Of a DNA stretch of 64,000 bases, positions 8,506 through 16,349 are shown in pieces. Where the stretch lies: the NCBI RefSeq assembly GCF_000378345.1, contig NZ_KB899544.1, positions 930,001 to 994,000 on the forward strand. The letters are read 5' to 3'. The notes beneath the pieces are model-generated. The model was given only the letters and a program-made list of their open reading frames with translations. It made no database searches and had not been told where the DNA came from. How positions within the stretch are numbered: position 1 is the first letter of the stretch; every line of letters begins with the position of its first letter. Source of the stretch: Hirschia maritima DSM 19733. Lineage in GTDB: Bacteria; Pseudomonadota; Alphaproteobacteria; Caulobacterales; Hyphomonadaceae. A program made the position numbers and the translations under genes.

Positions 8506-8814
8506 ATGAAAAGTACAAACATAATCCTCCTCAAAGCGCTGAGCAATGAAAGTCGACTTCAGATTTTGGAGTGGCTGAAAGACCCGGAAGAACATTTTGA
8601 GCCACAAGTCGATGGGGACTTGGTGTTGGATGGAGTGTGCAGTGGGCGCATAGCCGACAAATTAGAAGTCAGTGCGCCCGCTTTGTCTGCGCACATGAAA
8701 TTGCTTGTCGACGCCGGGCTTGTTCGAGGCAAAAAGATTAAGGGTTGGGTGTTTTACAAGCGCCAAGAGGTGGAGATCTCTCGTTCGATGGCTGATCTTT
8801 CTCAAACCGTCTAA
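8506..8814 (+). CDS. ArsR-family winged-helix transcriptional regulator
   Basis: A 102-residue protein with an N-terminal LLKALSNESRLQILEWL helix and a winged helix-turn-helix (SGRIADKLEVSAPALSAHMKLLVDAGLV, residues about 46-73), the standard ArsR arrangement. A Cys is present in DGVCSGRIA but no clear metal-binding CXC motif, so metal sensing is not supported. The PLP decarboxylase gene starts 11 bp downstream, making a two-gene operon; autoregulation of this unit is the simplest hypothesis. No clear ribosome site precedes the ATG. Confidence 0.88.
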   Translation: MKSTNIILLKALSNESRLQILEWLKDPEEHFEPQVDGDLVLDGVCSGRIADKLEVSAPALSAHMKLLVDAGLVRGKKIKGWVFYKRQEVEISRSMADLSQTV

Positions 8815-8825
8815 AGGGCTGCGCT

Positions 8826-10175
8826 ATGAATAAAACCGAAGAAATCAGTTTGATAAGTGAAGCAGACGAAAGTGCTAGAAACTATCTGAAATCTATTGAA
8901 GATAGGCGCGTATTTCCTGACCAAGCGGCGCTTTTAAATTTGGATCAACTAGGAGGTAAACTATCCAATGACGGTGCTGATTCATTCGAGACTTTGAATT
9001 TGCTGGCAAGTGTTGGAGAAGCAGCAACTGTCACTTCAAATGGGCCCAATTATTATGGCTTTGTGATAGGGGCGACTCTGCCAGTTGCAGCAGCGGCAGA
9101 CAGGTTGGCAGCTGCTTGGGATCAATGTGCATCTAGTCATGTTAACTCACCTGCGATGGCGAAAATAGAGAAGGTAGCCGGAGAATGGTTACTTGATGTA
9201 TTAGGGCTACCTATTGAATCAGGAGTTGGTTTTGGCACAAGCGCTACCGCGTGTGGAATGTCATGCCTGGCAACCGCTCGCGCTGGTCTTTTACAAGCTC
9301 AAGGATGGGATGTAGCCGAGCAAGGGTTAGCGGGTGCGCCGGTCATTCGTGTCGTAGTGCCAGAAACAGTGCATGTCACAGTGAAAAAAGCATTGAAATT
9401 GCTGGGCTTTGGAATGTCCAATGTGGAATATGCCACTGTTGATGATCAGGGGCGTGTTGTTCCAGAAAAATTGCCTCCAATAGATGCTCAAACCATTTTG
9501 TGCCTTCAAGCTGGTGAGGTTAACACGGGGGAATTTGATAGATTTGATCAAATTATACCGGCAGCCAAACGGGCGGGTGCATGGGTCCATGTTGATGGCG
9601 CGTTTGGATTGTGGGCACGGGCATCGCGACAAAAACGGAGTTTGACCGAAGGGGTTGAATTAGCTGACAGTTGGACAACAGATGGGCACAAGTGGTTGAA
9701 CACTCCCTATGAAAGTGCTGTCGCTATCTGTCGGAACAAGTCGTTATTGGCCAAAACATTGAATGCAGATGCTGTTTATTCAACGGCTGAAGATGACGCG
9801 CAGAAAAATATCACTTTGGAATTTTCACGCAAAGCAAAGGGATTGGGGTTTTGGGCTGTTTTGCGAACACTCGGGCGTGATGGCGTTGAAAAACTGGTAG
9901 ATCAATACTGTGATCACGCAATGGAAATTGCAGCTGGTGTAAAAGAGCTGGGTATAACGGTTCATAATCGCGTCGTTCTAAATCAGGTTTTATGTAGTTT
10001 AGAAACAGATGAGAAAACCCGCGAATTTCTTGATGCAGTTCAAAGGAGTGGCGAGGTTTGGTTTGGGCCAAGTGTTTGGAAGGGGCGACCAGTATTTCGC
10101 ATAAGTGTGTCATCATGGCGGACGCAATCGTACCACGTTAGAAAACTGTTATCGGTTATCGACCGACATCTTTAA
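8826..10175 (+). CDS. PLP-dependent group II amino-acid decarboxylase family protein
   Basis: A 449-residue enzyme of the glutamate/aromatic amino-acid decarboxylase superfamily. The Schiff-base lysine is K289 in TDGHKWLNTPYES, and the PLP-ring-contacting Asp is D257 in HVDGAFGLWA. The N-terminal half has the NGPNYYGFVIGATLP and SSHVNSPAMAKIEKVAGEWLLD stretches seen in this group. The gene follows the ArsR gene by 11 bp. It ends one base before the stop of the convergent SRPBCC gene. Substrate cannot be read from sequence; related proteins are often annotated as aspartate aminotransferase family. Confidence 0.87.
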   Translation: MNKTEEISLISEADESARNYLKSIEDRRVFPDQAALLNLDQLGGKLSNDGADSFETLNLLASVGEAATVTSNGPNYYGFVIGATLPVAAAADRLAAAWDQCASSHVNSPAMAKIEKVAGEWLLDVLGLPIESGVGFGTSATACGMSCLATARAGLLQAQGWDVAEQGLAGAPVIRVVVPETVHVTVKKALKLLGFGMSNVEYATVDDQGRVVPEKLPPIDAQTILCLQAGEVNTGEFDRFDQIIPAAKRAGAWVHVDGAFGLWARASRQKRSLTEGVELADSWTTDGHKWLNTPYESAVAICRNKSLLAKTLNADAVYSTAEDDAQKNITLEFSRKAKGLGFWAVLRTLGRDGVEKLVDQYCDHAMEIAAGVKELGITVHNRVVLNQVLCSLETDEKTREFLDAVQRSGEVWFGPSVWKGRPVFRISVSSWRTQSYHVRKLLSVIDRHL

Positions 10176-10176
10176 T

Positions 10177-10707
10177 TCAATGTTTATTGCTCGTTTGGGT
10201 AAGGCGCTTGATCGCTTCTGTTTTTACGAAATCCACGGCTGGAGCCAATTCGTTTAGCTTTGCATCTTCGTTTCCATATGCAGTTTCATGGAATACGACC
10301 TTGGAACCTGTGCCATTGGGCATAATGGAAATAGACCATGTAACGGTCACATCAAGATCTTTTAAAGGGCCAAAAGGGGCATCCAAAATCAAACTTTTAT
10401 TGGGTTCAAATGAAGTGATGGTTCCGTGCAGGACTTCTCCTGCTTCCCATTTTTCAAGCCACTTCCCGCCAACTTCCAATGTCAGAGACAGGTTTTGAGA
10501 TGAGGATGAGTATGTGTGATCTGGGTGCCACCATGTTTCAGGATGAATAAGTCTATCCCATAACTCTTCAGGTGAGAGCGAAGTTTCTGCTTCTTGTTTT
10601 AAAGTGTATTCTGATGGAGATGAAGACAGGACCTCAGCCTGAACAGGCGTGCTAATCAAGGTAGAAAAAACGAGGAAAGCACCAAGTTTCGTTTTATTGA
10701 AATACAT
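10177..10707 (-). CDS. exported SRPBCC (START/Bet v1-like) domain protein
   Basis: From the ATG at 10707, preceded by AGAGGA, the protein has 176 residues; an ATG at 10725 is also in frame. A signal peptide (about residues 1-25, ending ISTPVQA) is followed by an SRPBCC domain: TLKQEAETSLSPEELWDRL, then GGKWLEKWEAGEVLHG, and a C-terminal helix DFVKTEAIKRLTQ. These domains bind hydrophobic ligands in a deep cavity. Periplasmic location is predicted. It starts 19 bp after the unrecognised gene at 10727-11470 ends, so both may be one transcript. Confidence 0.8.
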   Translation of the reverse strand: MYFNKTKLGAFLVFSTLISTPVQAEVLSSSPSEYTLKQEAETSLSPEELWDRLIHPETWWHPDHTYSSSSQNLSLTLEVGGKWLEKWEAGEVLHGTITSFEPNKSLILDAPFGPLKDLDVTVTWSISIMPNGTGSKVVFHETAYGNEDAKLNELAPAVDFVKTEAIKRLTQTSNKH

Positions 10708-10726
10708 AGTGTTTTCCTCTTTCATG

Positions 10727-11470
10727 CTAAGCGTTTGAAAGCTTGGCTTGTTTCAGTTCCTTTTTAGACAATTGGCGTTTGGTTTTTACTTTAAAGCCAT
10801 CTTGCCTACGCCAATTGTGAGTTTGCAAGGATGTGTATAGTTCATCAAGCCCTATTTCATATCCACTTTCACTAATTGGACGACCAGAAAGCTCGATTTC
10901 GTACCAAATTTCTTCAAGTCGAACTCGCCATTTAAATCCATCGAGATGAATTATAAATGGGTGTTTTTGATTGAAAGCCTTTCTGCGTTCATTTTTATAA
11001 AAATCCCGACGAAATGTGACACCAAATTTGCGGCAGGCTTCGCGTGTTTCTTTGATCGTGCCATCACTGGGATCAACATAAAGCTCGGCAAACCAGTTTT
11101 TTAATTCAACCAATCCACCCCACTTGGTGTTGCTATAGAGCATGCCTCTAGGTGAGATTTTGACTTTGATATATATGAAATCTTCCACATGCTCGCGCAC
11201 ATGCATTTTAACTGTGCTACCAGTATCTAGATGTTCACATATTTCGCTGAACACATCATTCCATTTGCGTCCTTTTTGCTTGTGTAGATAGCGCTTTAGT
11301 GGCGCAAGGTTTTCATTGAGATGCTTGGTATAGCTTGCCTCGAGCATCATACGGTGCCCGGTCACGCGTTGGCGATCGGGACATTTATCATACCGTGTTT
11401 TTGAGCGCGGCGCATGACGGCTGGCCCAACGTGGTCGGTTGATGATGACTTTAAACATATCCTCACGCAT
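10727..11470 (-). CDS. unrecognised 247-residue basic protein
   Basis: I do not recognise a named function. The ATG at 11470 has GGAGG at good spacing; a frame to 11512 is longer but lacks such a site. The protein opens with MREDMFKVIINRPRW and an Arg-rich stretch, then has SLN-like NENLAPLKRYLHKQKGRKW and DVFSEI motifs that I recall from uncharacterised proteins of very diverse bacteria, then a WxxLYVDP-like region (WFAELYVDPSDG), two RRDFYKNERRKAF-type basic blocks and a Lys/Gln/Leu-rich tail. No signal or membrane segment. The basic character hints at nucleic-acid contact. It precedes the SRPBCC gene by 19 bp. Confidence 0.7.
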   Translation of the reverse strand: MREDMFKVIINRPRWASRHAPRSKTRYDKCPDRQRVTGHRMMLEASYTKHLNENLAPLKRYLHKQKGRKWNDVFSEICEHLDTGSTVKMHVREHVEDFIYIKVKISPRGMLYSNTKWGGLVELKNWFAELYVDPSDGTIKETREACRKFGVTFRRDFYKNERRKAFNQKHPFIIHLDGFKWRVRLEEIWYEIELSGRPISESGYEIGLDELYTSLQTHNWRRQDGFKVKTKRQLSKKELKQAKLSNA

Positions 11471-11798
11471 CACAGCCTCCAACTTGGGAGGTGTGGCCAA
11501 GGATTGGTTCAATGAATAAGTGTGAATTTAGATGCGGGAATGCATCTGCGTTGGAATTGCCCATAAGGGATAAACCCGTTTTTTGAGAAGAATTTTAGCT
11601 ATGATTTTAAGGGCGATCGTCTGCATCATTTTCTCCTTTGGTCTGGGGTTAGCAATTCAATATAGTCTATCTCACGCCATTATGGCTTTTTCTTGGTTGA
11701 GATATCGAGATTATTGGTAGGACCAATATTGAGTAATGGTTCAAATTGGTTGACAATAAGGTTAGCTCGATTAGCGTTGTGAGCTGGGAGTATTAACG
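11471..11798. other. 328-bp divergent intergenic region with one possible small ORF
   Basis: The region lies between the divergent starts of the unrecognised gene and the alginate lyase. It holds a possible 39-codon membrane-peptide gene (listed separately). I see no strong inverted repeat or terminator in it. Confidence 0.45.
11601..11720 (+). CDS. possible small membrane peptide (39 residues)
   Basis: An ATG at 11601 opens a 39-codon frame ending at TAG 11718-11720. The product has a hydrophobic N-terminal half (MILRAIVCIIFSFGLGLAI) that could span the membrane once and a polar, aromatic end (FSWLRYRDYW). A weak GAGAAGA lies 11-17 bases upstream. Nothing else supports translation, and no homologue comes to mind, so this is tentative. 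Confidence 0.3.
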   Translation: MILRAIVCIIFSFGLGLAIQYSLSHAIMAFSWLRYRDYW

Positions 11799-12698
11799 AT
11801 GATCGAGAAAATATATAAGAGCTTGGCAATTGTTTGTGTCACTAGTGTTATTGCCTTGCCTGTGCATGCAGAAAAGCAGAAGCCGCCCTTTGAGTTGAGT
11901 GATTGGTATTTAGGATTGCCTATCGATGAAAATGGCGATGGCAAGTCTGATAATATCAGTGAAAAACAATTGGCTGCCGGTTGGACCGATGATCGTTTTT
12001 TCTACTATTCTGAAGATGGGGGTGTTGTCTTTAGAGCGCCGGTCAGAGGTGCCCTTACATCGTCGAATACTAAATATGTCCGCACAGAGTTGCGAGAAAT
12101 GTTGCGCCGTGGAAATACAAAACATTCCACACAAGGCGTGGGTAAGAATAATTGGGTTTTATCTACAGCTCCGAAAAAAACACGCAAAAAAGCAGGTGGT
12201 GTGGATGGAGAACTTACGGCCACGCTTGCGGTAAATCATGTGACAACAACGGGTGAACCTCATGAAATCGGGCGTGTGATTATTGGTCAAATTCATGGCG
12301 AAGATGATGAGCCCGTGAGAATTTATTATAGAAAATTGCCCGGCAATGAGCGTGGTTCGCTGTATTTTGCGCATGAGCCTAGAGGTGAGGAAGATGTATA
12401 TTACGGCTTGCTAGGCAGCCGCGAGGATGATGCGCCCGACCCTACAAACGGGATCGGACTGGGGGAGAAGTTTTCCTATAAAATTGTAGCTTTCGGACAT
12501 GCGCTTGAGGTGACCATTTCTCAAGATGGAAAAGTTATCGGTCGTAATCGCGTGGATATGAGTGAGAGCGGTTATGATGATAAGAATGAATATCTGTATT
12601 TCAAAGCCGGTGTTTATAATCAGAACAGAACTGGCGAAGCGGACGACTATGTCCAAGCAACATTCTATGAGCTCAAAAATTTGCACGTAAAACCTTGA
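11799..12698 (+). CDS. PL7 family alginate lyase
   Basis: A 299-residue secreted protein with a signal peptide ending LPVHA (residue 24). The three PL7 catalytic or substrate motifs are visible: RTELR at residues 95-99, QIH at 164-166 and YFKAGVYNQ at 267-275. PL7 enzymes cleave alginate, the brown-algal and bacterial polyuronate, by beta-elimination using the His and Tyr of these motifs. GGGAG precedes the ATG. No other alginate-degradation gene is nearby; a LuxR-type regulator follows 92 bp downstream. Confidence 0.92.
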   Translation: MIEKIYKSLAIVCVTSVIALPVHAEKQKPPFELSDWYLGLPIDENGDGKSDNISEKQLAAGWTDDRFFYYSEDGGVVFRAPVRGALTSSNTKYVRTELREMLRRGNTKHSTQGVGKNNWVLSTAPKKTRKKAGGVDGELTATLAVNHVTTTGEPHEIGRVIIGQIHGEDDEPVRIYYRKLPGNERGSLYFAHEPRGEEDVYYGLLGSREDDAPDPTNGIGLGEKFSYKIVAFGHALEVTISQDGKVIGRNRVDMSESGYDDKNEYLYFKAGVYNQNRTGEADDYVQATFYELKNLHVKP

Positions 12699-12790
12699 TT
12701 CCGCAAAATAAGTCATTTGCGTACTATTGATTGAAATTAGATAAGGCCTCATTGATTTTCATCGGTGAATATCTGAGTTGAGGTGCCGTT

Positions 12791-13504
12791 ATGTCTATAG
12801 AATTAAAAGCTTTCGATTTTATCGAGGATGTAGAAAATTCAATAGACGAAGAAAGCTTGGCCAAAACGATTCAAATGGGATTTGAAGAATTCGGTTTTGA
12901 ATCAGTCGTTGCTTTGAAACTTCCAGGTCCTAATGAGACTATGGAAGATAACATGTATATAAACTCAAGAAATAGTGAGTTTGCTACCGTGTATTTCGAG
13001 CAGGACATGACAGGTTTTGATCCTGTTGTTGAGCAGTGTGCAAACAGTTTTAGTGCTTTTACATGGTCTTCTGCTTATAATGTAAGTGATATTAAAGGGG
13101 CTGAAAAAGTTCATTCTTTGGCCCAAGATTATAAGATGAAAGACGGAATTGCTATTCCAGTGCCTGTTTTGGGAAGCTTTGGTGTATTGAGTGCTTCAAC
13201 AACTCAATCGGATATATTGCCAACGCAATTCCACGCTGCCTCCCTTTTGGGGATGGCCGGGATGACTAAACTTCTGACATTTGAGAGGCAAAAGAAACAG
13301 CGAAGCGTTAAATTGTCTCCTCGAGAAAAAGAAATTTTGCAATGGGTTGCTGTTGGTAAAACAGATCGCGAGATTGCAGAAATAATGAGTTTGTCTCCGA
13401 ATACCATTCGTAACCACGTTGAAAACATCAAAGTTCGTATAAATGCACCAAATAGAACTGCTGCCGCGGTGAAAGCACTGGTGGATGGTTTAATTCATCT
13501 TTGA
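12791..13504 (+). CDS. LuxR-type regulator with autoinducer-binding-like domain (no luxI nearby)
   Basis: A 237-residue regulator. The N-terminal half matches an autoinducer-binding domain: Y68, the F-D77-P78 motif and W92 fall where AHL receptors have their ligand contacts. The C-terminal LuxR helix-turn-helix runs from about 174 (LSPREKEILQWVAVGKTDREIA) to 232 and keeps the Glu, Leu and Gly landmarks. No acyl-homoserine-lactone synthase lies in the window, so this is an orphan (solo) receptor. Adjacent PL7 and dinB genes are possible but unproven targets. Confidence 0.85.
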   Translation: MSIELKAFDFIEDVENSIDEESLAKTIQMGFEEFGFESVVALKLPGPNETMEDNMYINSRNSEFATVYFEQDMTGFDPVVEQCANSFSAFTWSSAYNVSDIKGAEKVHSLAQDYKMKDGIAIPVPVLGSFGVLSASTTQSDILPTQFHAASLLGMAGMTKLLTFERQKKQRSVKLSPREKEILQWVAVGKTDREIAEIMSLSPNTIRNHVENIKVRINAPNRTAAAVKALVDGLIHL

Positions 13505-13630
13505 TGAGATTAGTAGTTTTCTACTATATCGATTTTTCCATCATATTTGTAATGTGATTGTGTCCTGGGATTGTGGGGGACGAGGCAATTGTTTTTTTGG
13601 TGACTGCACAGATGTGTCAGTACCGTTTGA

Positions 13631-13658
13631 TTGTCTAATTGCACTTGTTTTTAGACAA
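13631..13658. promoter_or_regulatory. inverted repeat upstream of dinB
   Basis: TTGTCTAA (13631-13638) and TTAGACAA (13651-13658) form perfect 8-base arms around a 12-base spacer, giving centres about two helical turns apart. The site is 50-80 bp before the dinB start and could be a dimer-binding operator. No regulator is assigned. Confidence 0.45.
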
Positions 13659-13676
13659 GTATATCGTTTGGCCTCT

Positions 13677-13694
13677 CATAGAAACGTTTCTATG
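13677..13694. promoter_or_regulatory. perfect 18-bp palindrome just before dinB
   Basis: CATAGAAACGTTTCTATG reads identically on both strands and ends 15 bases before the GTG start, just ahead of the GAGGAG ribosome site. It could be an operator or an RNA hairpin covering the ribosome-binding region. It does not match the alphaproteobacterial LexA pattern GTTC-N7-GTTC. Confidence 0.55.
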
Positions 13695-13709
13695 TAAGAG
13701 GAGTTTTCG

Positions 13710-14792
13710 GTGGATAAGGCGCAAGTCCGAAAAATCATACATGTTGATATGGACGCTTTTTTTGCGTCGGTTGAGCAACGAGATAATCCGAACTTGCAGG
13801 GCAAACCAGTTGCTGTTGGGGGGAGTGAAGCCAGAGGCGTTGTTGCGGCTGCTAGTTATGAAGCTCGCAAATTTGGTGTTCGTTCGGCAATGCCGTCAGT
13901 GACGGCAAAGAGAAAATGTCCCGAACTGATCTTTGTGCCTCATAGGTTTGATGTCTACAAACAGGTCTCCGCGCATATTCGTGAAATATTTTCACGACAT
14001 ACTGATTTGATAGAGCCATTATCCCTAGATGAGGCTTACTTGGATGTAACAGAAAATAAGCTAAAAATTGATTCCGCAACCGAGATAGCGAGTATAATTC
14101 GGCAAGCTATCTGGGAAGAGACAAATCTCACTGCATCCGCTGGCGTGTCATACAATAAATTTATAGCCAAACTTGCATCAGATCAGAACAAACCCAATGG
14201 GCAATGTGTAATCGCTCCTCATCAAGGGCCCAGCTTTGTTGCGAGCCTGCCGGTGCGTCGTTTTCATGGAGTGGGGCCGGTCACAGCAAAAAAAATGGAG
14301 CGGTTAGGCATTTATACTGGGGCTGATTTACGAAAAGCTGAATTAGCTTGGTTGAAAAAGAATTTTGGATCTAACGCTGAGTACTTTTATGGAGCTTCGC
14401 GTGGAATAGATAATCGTCAGGTTAAACCAGATAGAATTCGAAAATCTGTGGGAGTGGAACGAACCTATTCTGAAGATTTAGTTGGAGATGATGCCATCCA
14501 TGATGCAATAGAGAAAATTATCACCATGTTATGGGAACGAATCGATCGAACCCAATCCATCGGATACACTCTAGTTTTAAAAGTTAAGTACTCTGATTTT
14601 AAACAAATCACGCGCTCACACACTCACCCCCAAGCAATAGGAGGTGAAGATGCCATTCGAAGAGCAAGTAAATTATTGCTCAAAATGCTTCCGCAGCCAC
14701 CAAAGCCAATACGACTCTTAGGTTTGACATTGGCTGGGTTAGAAGAGAGGGAAGAAGAAACCGGCAGCGGGCAATTAAGTTTGCCTTTTTGA
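13710..14792 (+). CDS. dinB: DNA polymerase IV (Y-family)
   Basis: A 360-residue translesion polymerase starting at GTG 13710 with GAGGAG upstream. Catalytic acids are in HVDMDAFFASVE (D13, with D15) and SLDEAYLDV (D107, E108); SYEARKFGVRSAMP is the finger motif. A helix-hairpin-helix region (PVRRFHGVGPVTAKKM) follows, and the C-terminus ends QLSLPF, a beta-clamp-binding peptide. It acts in error-prone bypass of damaged template. Two palindromic sites lie upstream, but no LexA box was seen. Confidence 0.95.
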   Translation: MDKAQVRKIIHVDMDAFFASVEQRDNPNLQGKPVAVGGSEARGVVAAASYEARKFGVRSAMPSVTAKRKCPELIFVPHRFDVYKQVSAHIREIFSRHTDLIEPLSLDEAYLDVTENKLKIDSATEIASIIRQAIWEETNLTASAGVSYNKFIAKLASDQNKPNGQCVIAPHQGPSFVASLPVRRFHGVGPVTAKKMERLGIYTGADLRKAELAWLKKNFGSNAEYFYGASRGIDNRQVKPDRIRKSVGVERTYSEDLVGDDAIHDAIEKIITMLWERIDRTQSIGYTLVLKVKYSDFKQITRSHTHPQAIGGEDAIRRASKLLLKMLPQPPKPIRLLGLTLAGLEEREEETGSGQLSLPF

Positions 14793-14795
14793 GTT

Positions 14796-15017
14796 TTATT
14801 TCTTTTTGCGTTCTTCTTCTTTCATTTTTTTCCAGTCTTTTTTCATCTGTTCTTCTTCAGATGTTGTGACTTTATCCACGGCAGCCCCTGCGACTTTGAA
14901 GGGAGCTTTGACGGTGCCTTCTACGACGTTGCCAGCGACTCCAATAGCAGTTGATACACACCCTGTTGAGGTGATGAAGCCCGCGCAGACAAAGACTGTA
15001 GCTAAAGATCGTTTCAT
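14796..15017 (-). CDS. small lipoprotein with charged tail
   Basis: A 73-residue protein from the ATG at 15017 (GGGAG eight bases upstream). The signal sequence ends at a lipobox STGC, giving a mature lipoprotein that starts with Cys. The mature part has a small-residue-rich stretch (STAIGVAGNVVEGTVKAPFKVAGAAV) and a highly charged Lys/Glu C-terminus (EEEQMKKDWKKMKEEERKKK). It resembles small envelope lipoproteins called NF033894-like only by general shape. It converges with dinB, with 3 bp between stops. Function unknown. Confidence 0.75.
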   Translation of the reverse strand: MKRSLATVFVCAGFITSTGCVSTAIGVAGNVVEGTVKAPFKVAGAAVDKVTTSEEEQMKKDWKKMKEEERKKK

Positions 15018-15278
15018 GCAAATTGCTCCCAATTGGATAATATGGAGACTAAATCATGTTGTGGTTAACAGCAATAAAATGGCTGAAATTGAATTGCTAT
15101 GAGTGTTCAGTTCATTGAGGCAGAGGGTGATCAATCACATTCTTCTTAGCTCGATAATTTAGCGACACCCCTGACGGTAATATTGAAAATAGGTTAGACT
15201 GTTTCAATTCACATCACATTTCTTGTGAATACTGACGAATTAATTCCCTTTACGAGTCAGGCTTGAAAGGAAGTCTAA

Positions 15279-15827
15279 ATGTCGAAATCTCCAAAAACAT
15301 CAAAGATGGGTGGTTATATAGATGAAACACTGGATTTTAAGCCGATTAATATAGCGGTGTTGAGTGTAACTTCTGTTGCATCAATCGAAGAAGATGTTTC
15401 TGGTAGTGCTTTGGCAGATGGAGTTGAAGTTTCGGGGCATGTGCTAGCAGATCGAAAAATTATCGATGAGAACCAGACAATTATTGAACATATAGTCGGT
15501 AGTTGGATCAATGACCCTGGAATTGATGCGATTATTGTTTCTGGTGGAACTGGACCCACTCAAAAAGATATCACGCTAAATGCGGTTCGTCCTTTGTTGG
15601 AAACTGAACTAGAGGGGTTTAACTCTGTTTGGCATTCAATCGGGCTGAAAAAATTTGGATTATCTACCGCGCTATCTCGGGTTTGTTTAGGCGTCGCAAA
15701 TTCATCAATTGTGTTCTCAATTCCCGGGGGAGAACAGGCGTGTATTATGGGGTGGAACGATGTTGTGTCATCAATGTTGGATTCACGCTACCGCCCCGCC
15801 AATTTGATCGATTTGATATCAAAATAG
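15279..15827 (+). CDS. moaB: MoaB/Mog-family molybdopterin biosynthesis protein
   Basis: A 182-residue MoCF-domain protein. VSGGTGPTQKDIT at residues 88-100 is the nucleotide/molybdopterin-binding loop of the MoaB/MogA family, which adenylylates molybdopterin, and SIPGGEQACIMGW is the usual C-terminal motif. Two positions are off the common pattern: Lys replaces Arg before the Asp of the loop, and the N-terminal SDT(R)-type segment reads SVTSVASIEEDVSG. No other molybdenum-cofactor gene is close, so it may be active or diverged. AAAGGAAG precedes the ATG. Confidence 0.8.
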   Translation: MSKSPKTSKMGGYIDETLDFKPINIAVLSVTSVASIEEDVSGSALADGVEVSGHVLADRKIIDENQTIIEHIVGSWINDPGIDAIIVSGGTGPTQKDITLNAVRPLLETELEGFNSVWHSIGLKKFGLSTALSRVCLGVANSSIVFSIPGGEQACIMGWNDVVSSMLDSRYRPANLIDLISK

Positions 15828-16349
15828 TCCGATTAAATGAGTTCTATTAAACTCAACTCGTCTCAATTGAAGTGTTTTTCTAAATTAAAACGGTGAAAAT
15901 CCTTCTAAAACCGAATGTTTCTGATTTTTAACAGTAACGATCATTTTGAGTAGGTGATCGATCAATGGTTTGTTTCTAGATCTATTTGTTTTCATCACCG
16001 AGTGAGTGGGGCCTTATAAAGTATGGTTTGACTACATGTCTTGTAGAATAGGGGGTTTTAGGTTCTGTTCTTCCTTGGATACTCGCTTGTATTGCGTCCT
16101 ACGGTTGAAGTTGAATTTTATGAAACTGTACAATTCGCCTCAATAGATATGTGTTGAAATTTGTTGCTTATAGGACGCGATTTTCAAAAAAAGAGGGATA
16201 AGAGCCGCTAACATGCAGTAAGAAGTGTCGCTTTTCAGTAAAAAAGAGTGTATCGGGGTTAACGGAATGCGGGGCGACCGCGTTCTTGATTCTTGAATTT
16301 GCATTGCCTAATGCGAATTCTAACGTACCTCAGCTTATAGGGGATGGGT
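15828..16349. other. 522-bp intergenic region upstream of the OmpA-like gene
   Basis: No coding frame is convincing. Visible elements are a 10-bp palindrome TGATCGATCA (15955-15964) and a widely spaced inverted repeat GCGTCCTA (16094-16101) / TAGGACGC (16171-16178). The length suggests a long leader or several promoters for the abundant outer-membrane protein gene that follows. Confidence 0.5.

Noticed and set aside
13505-13709. A LexA-type SOS box at dinB
   Set aside because: No GTTC-N7-GTTC pattern was found; the visible palindromes have different sequences.
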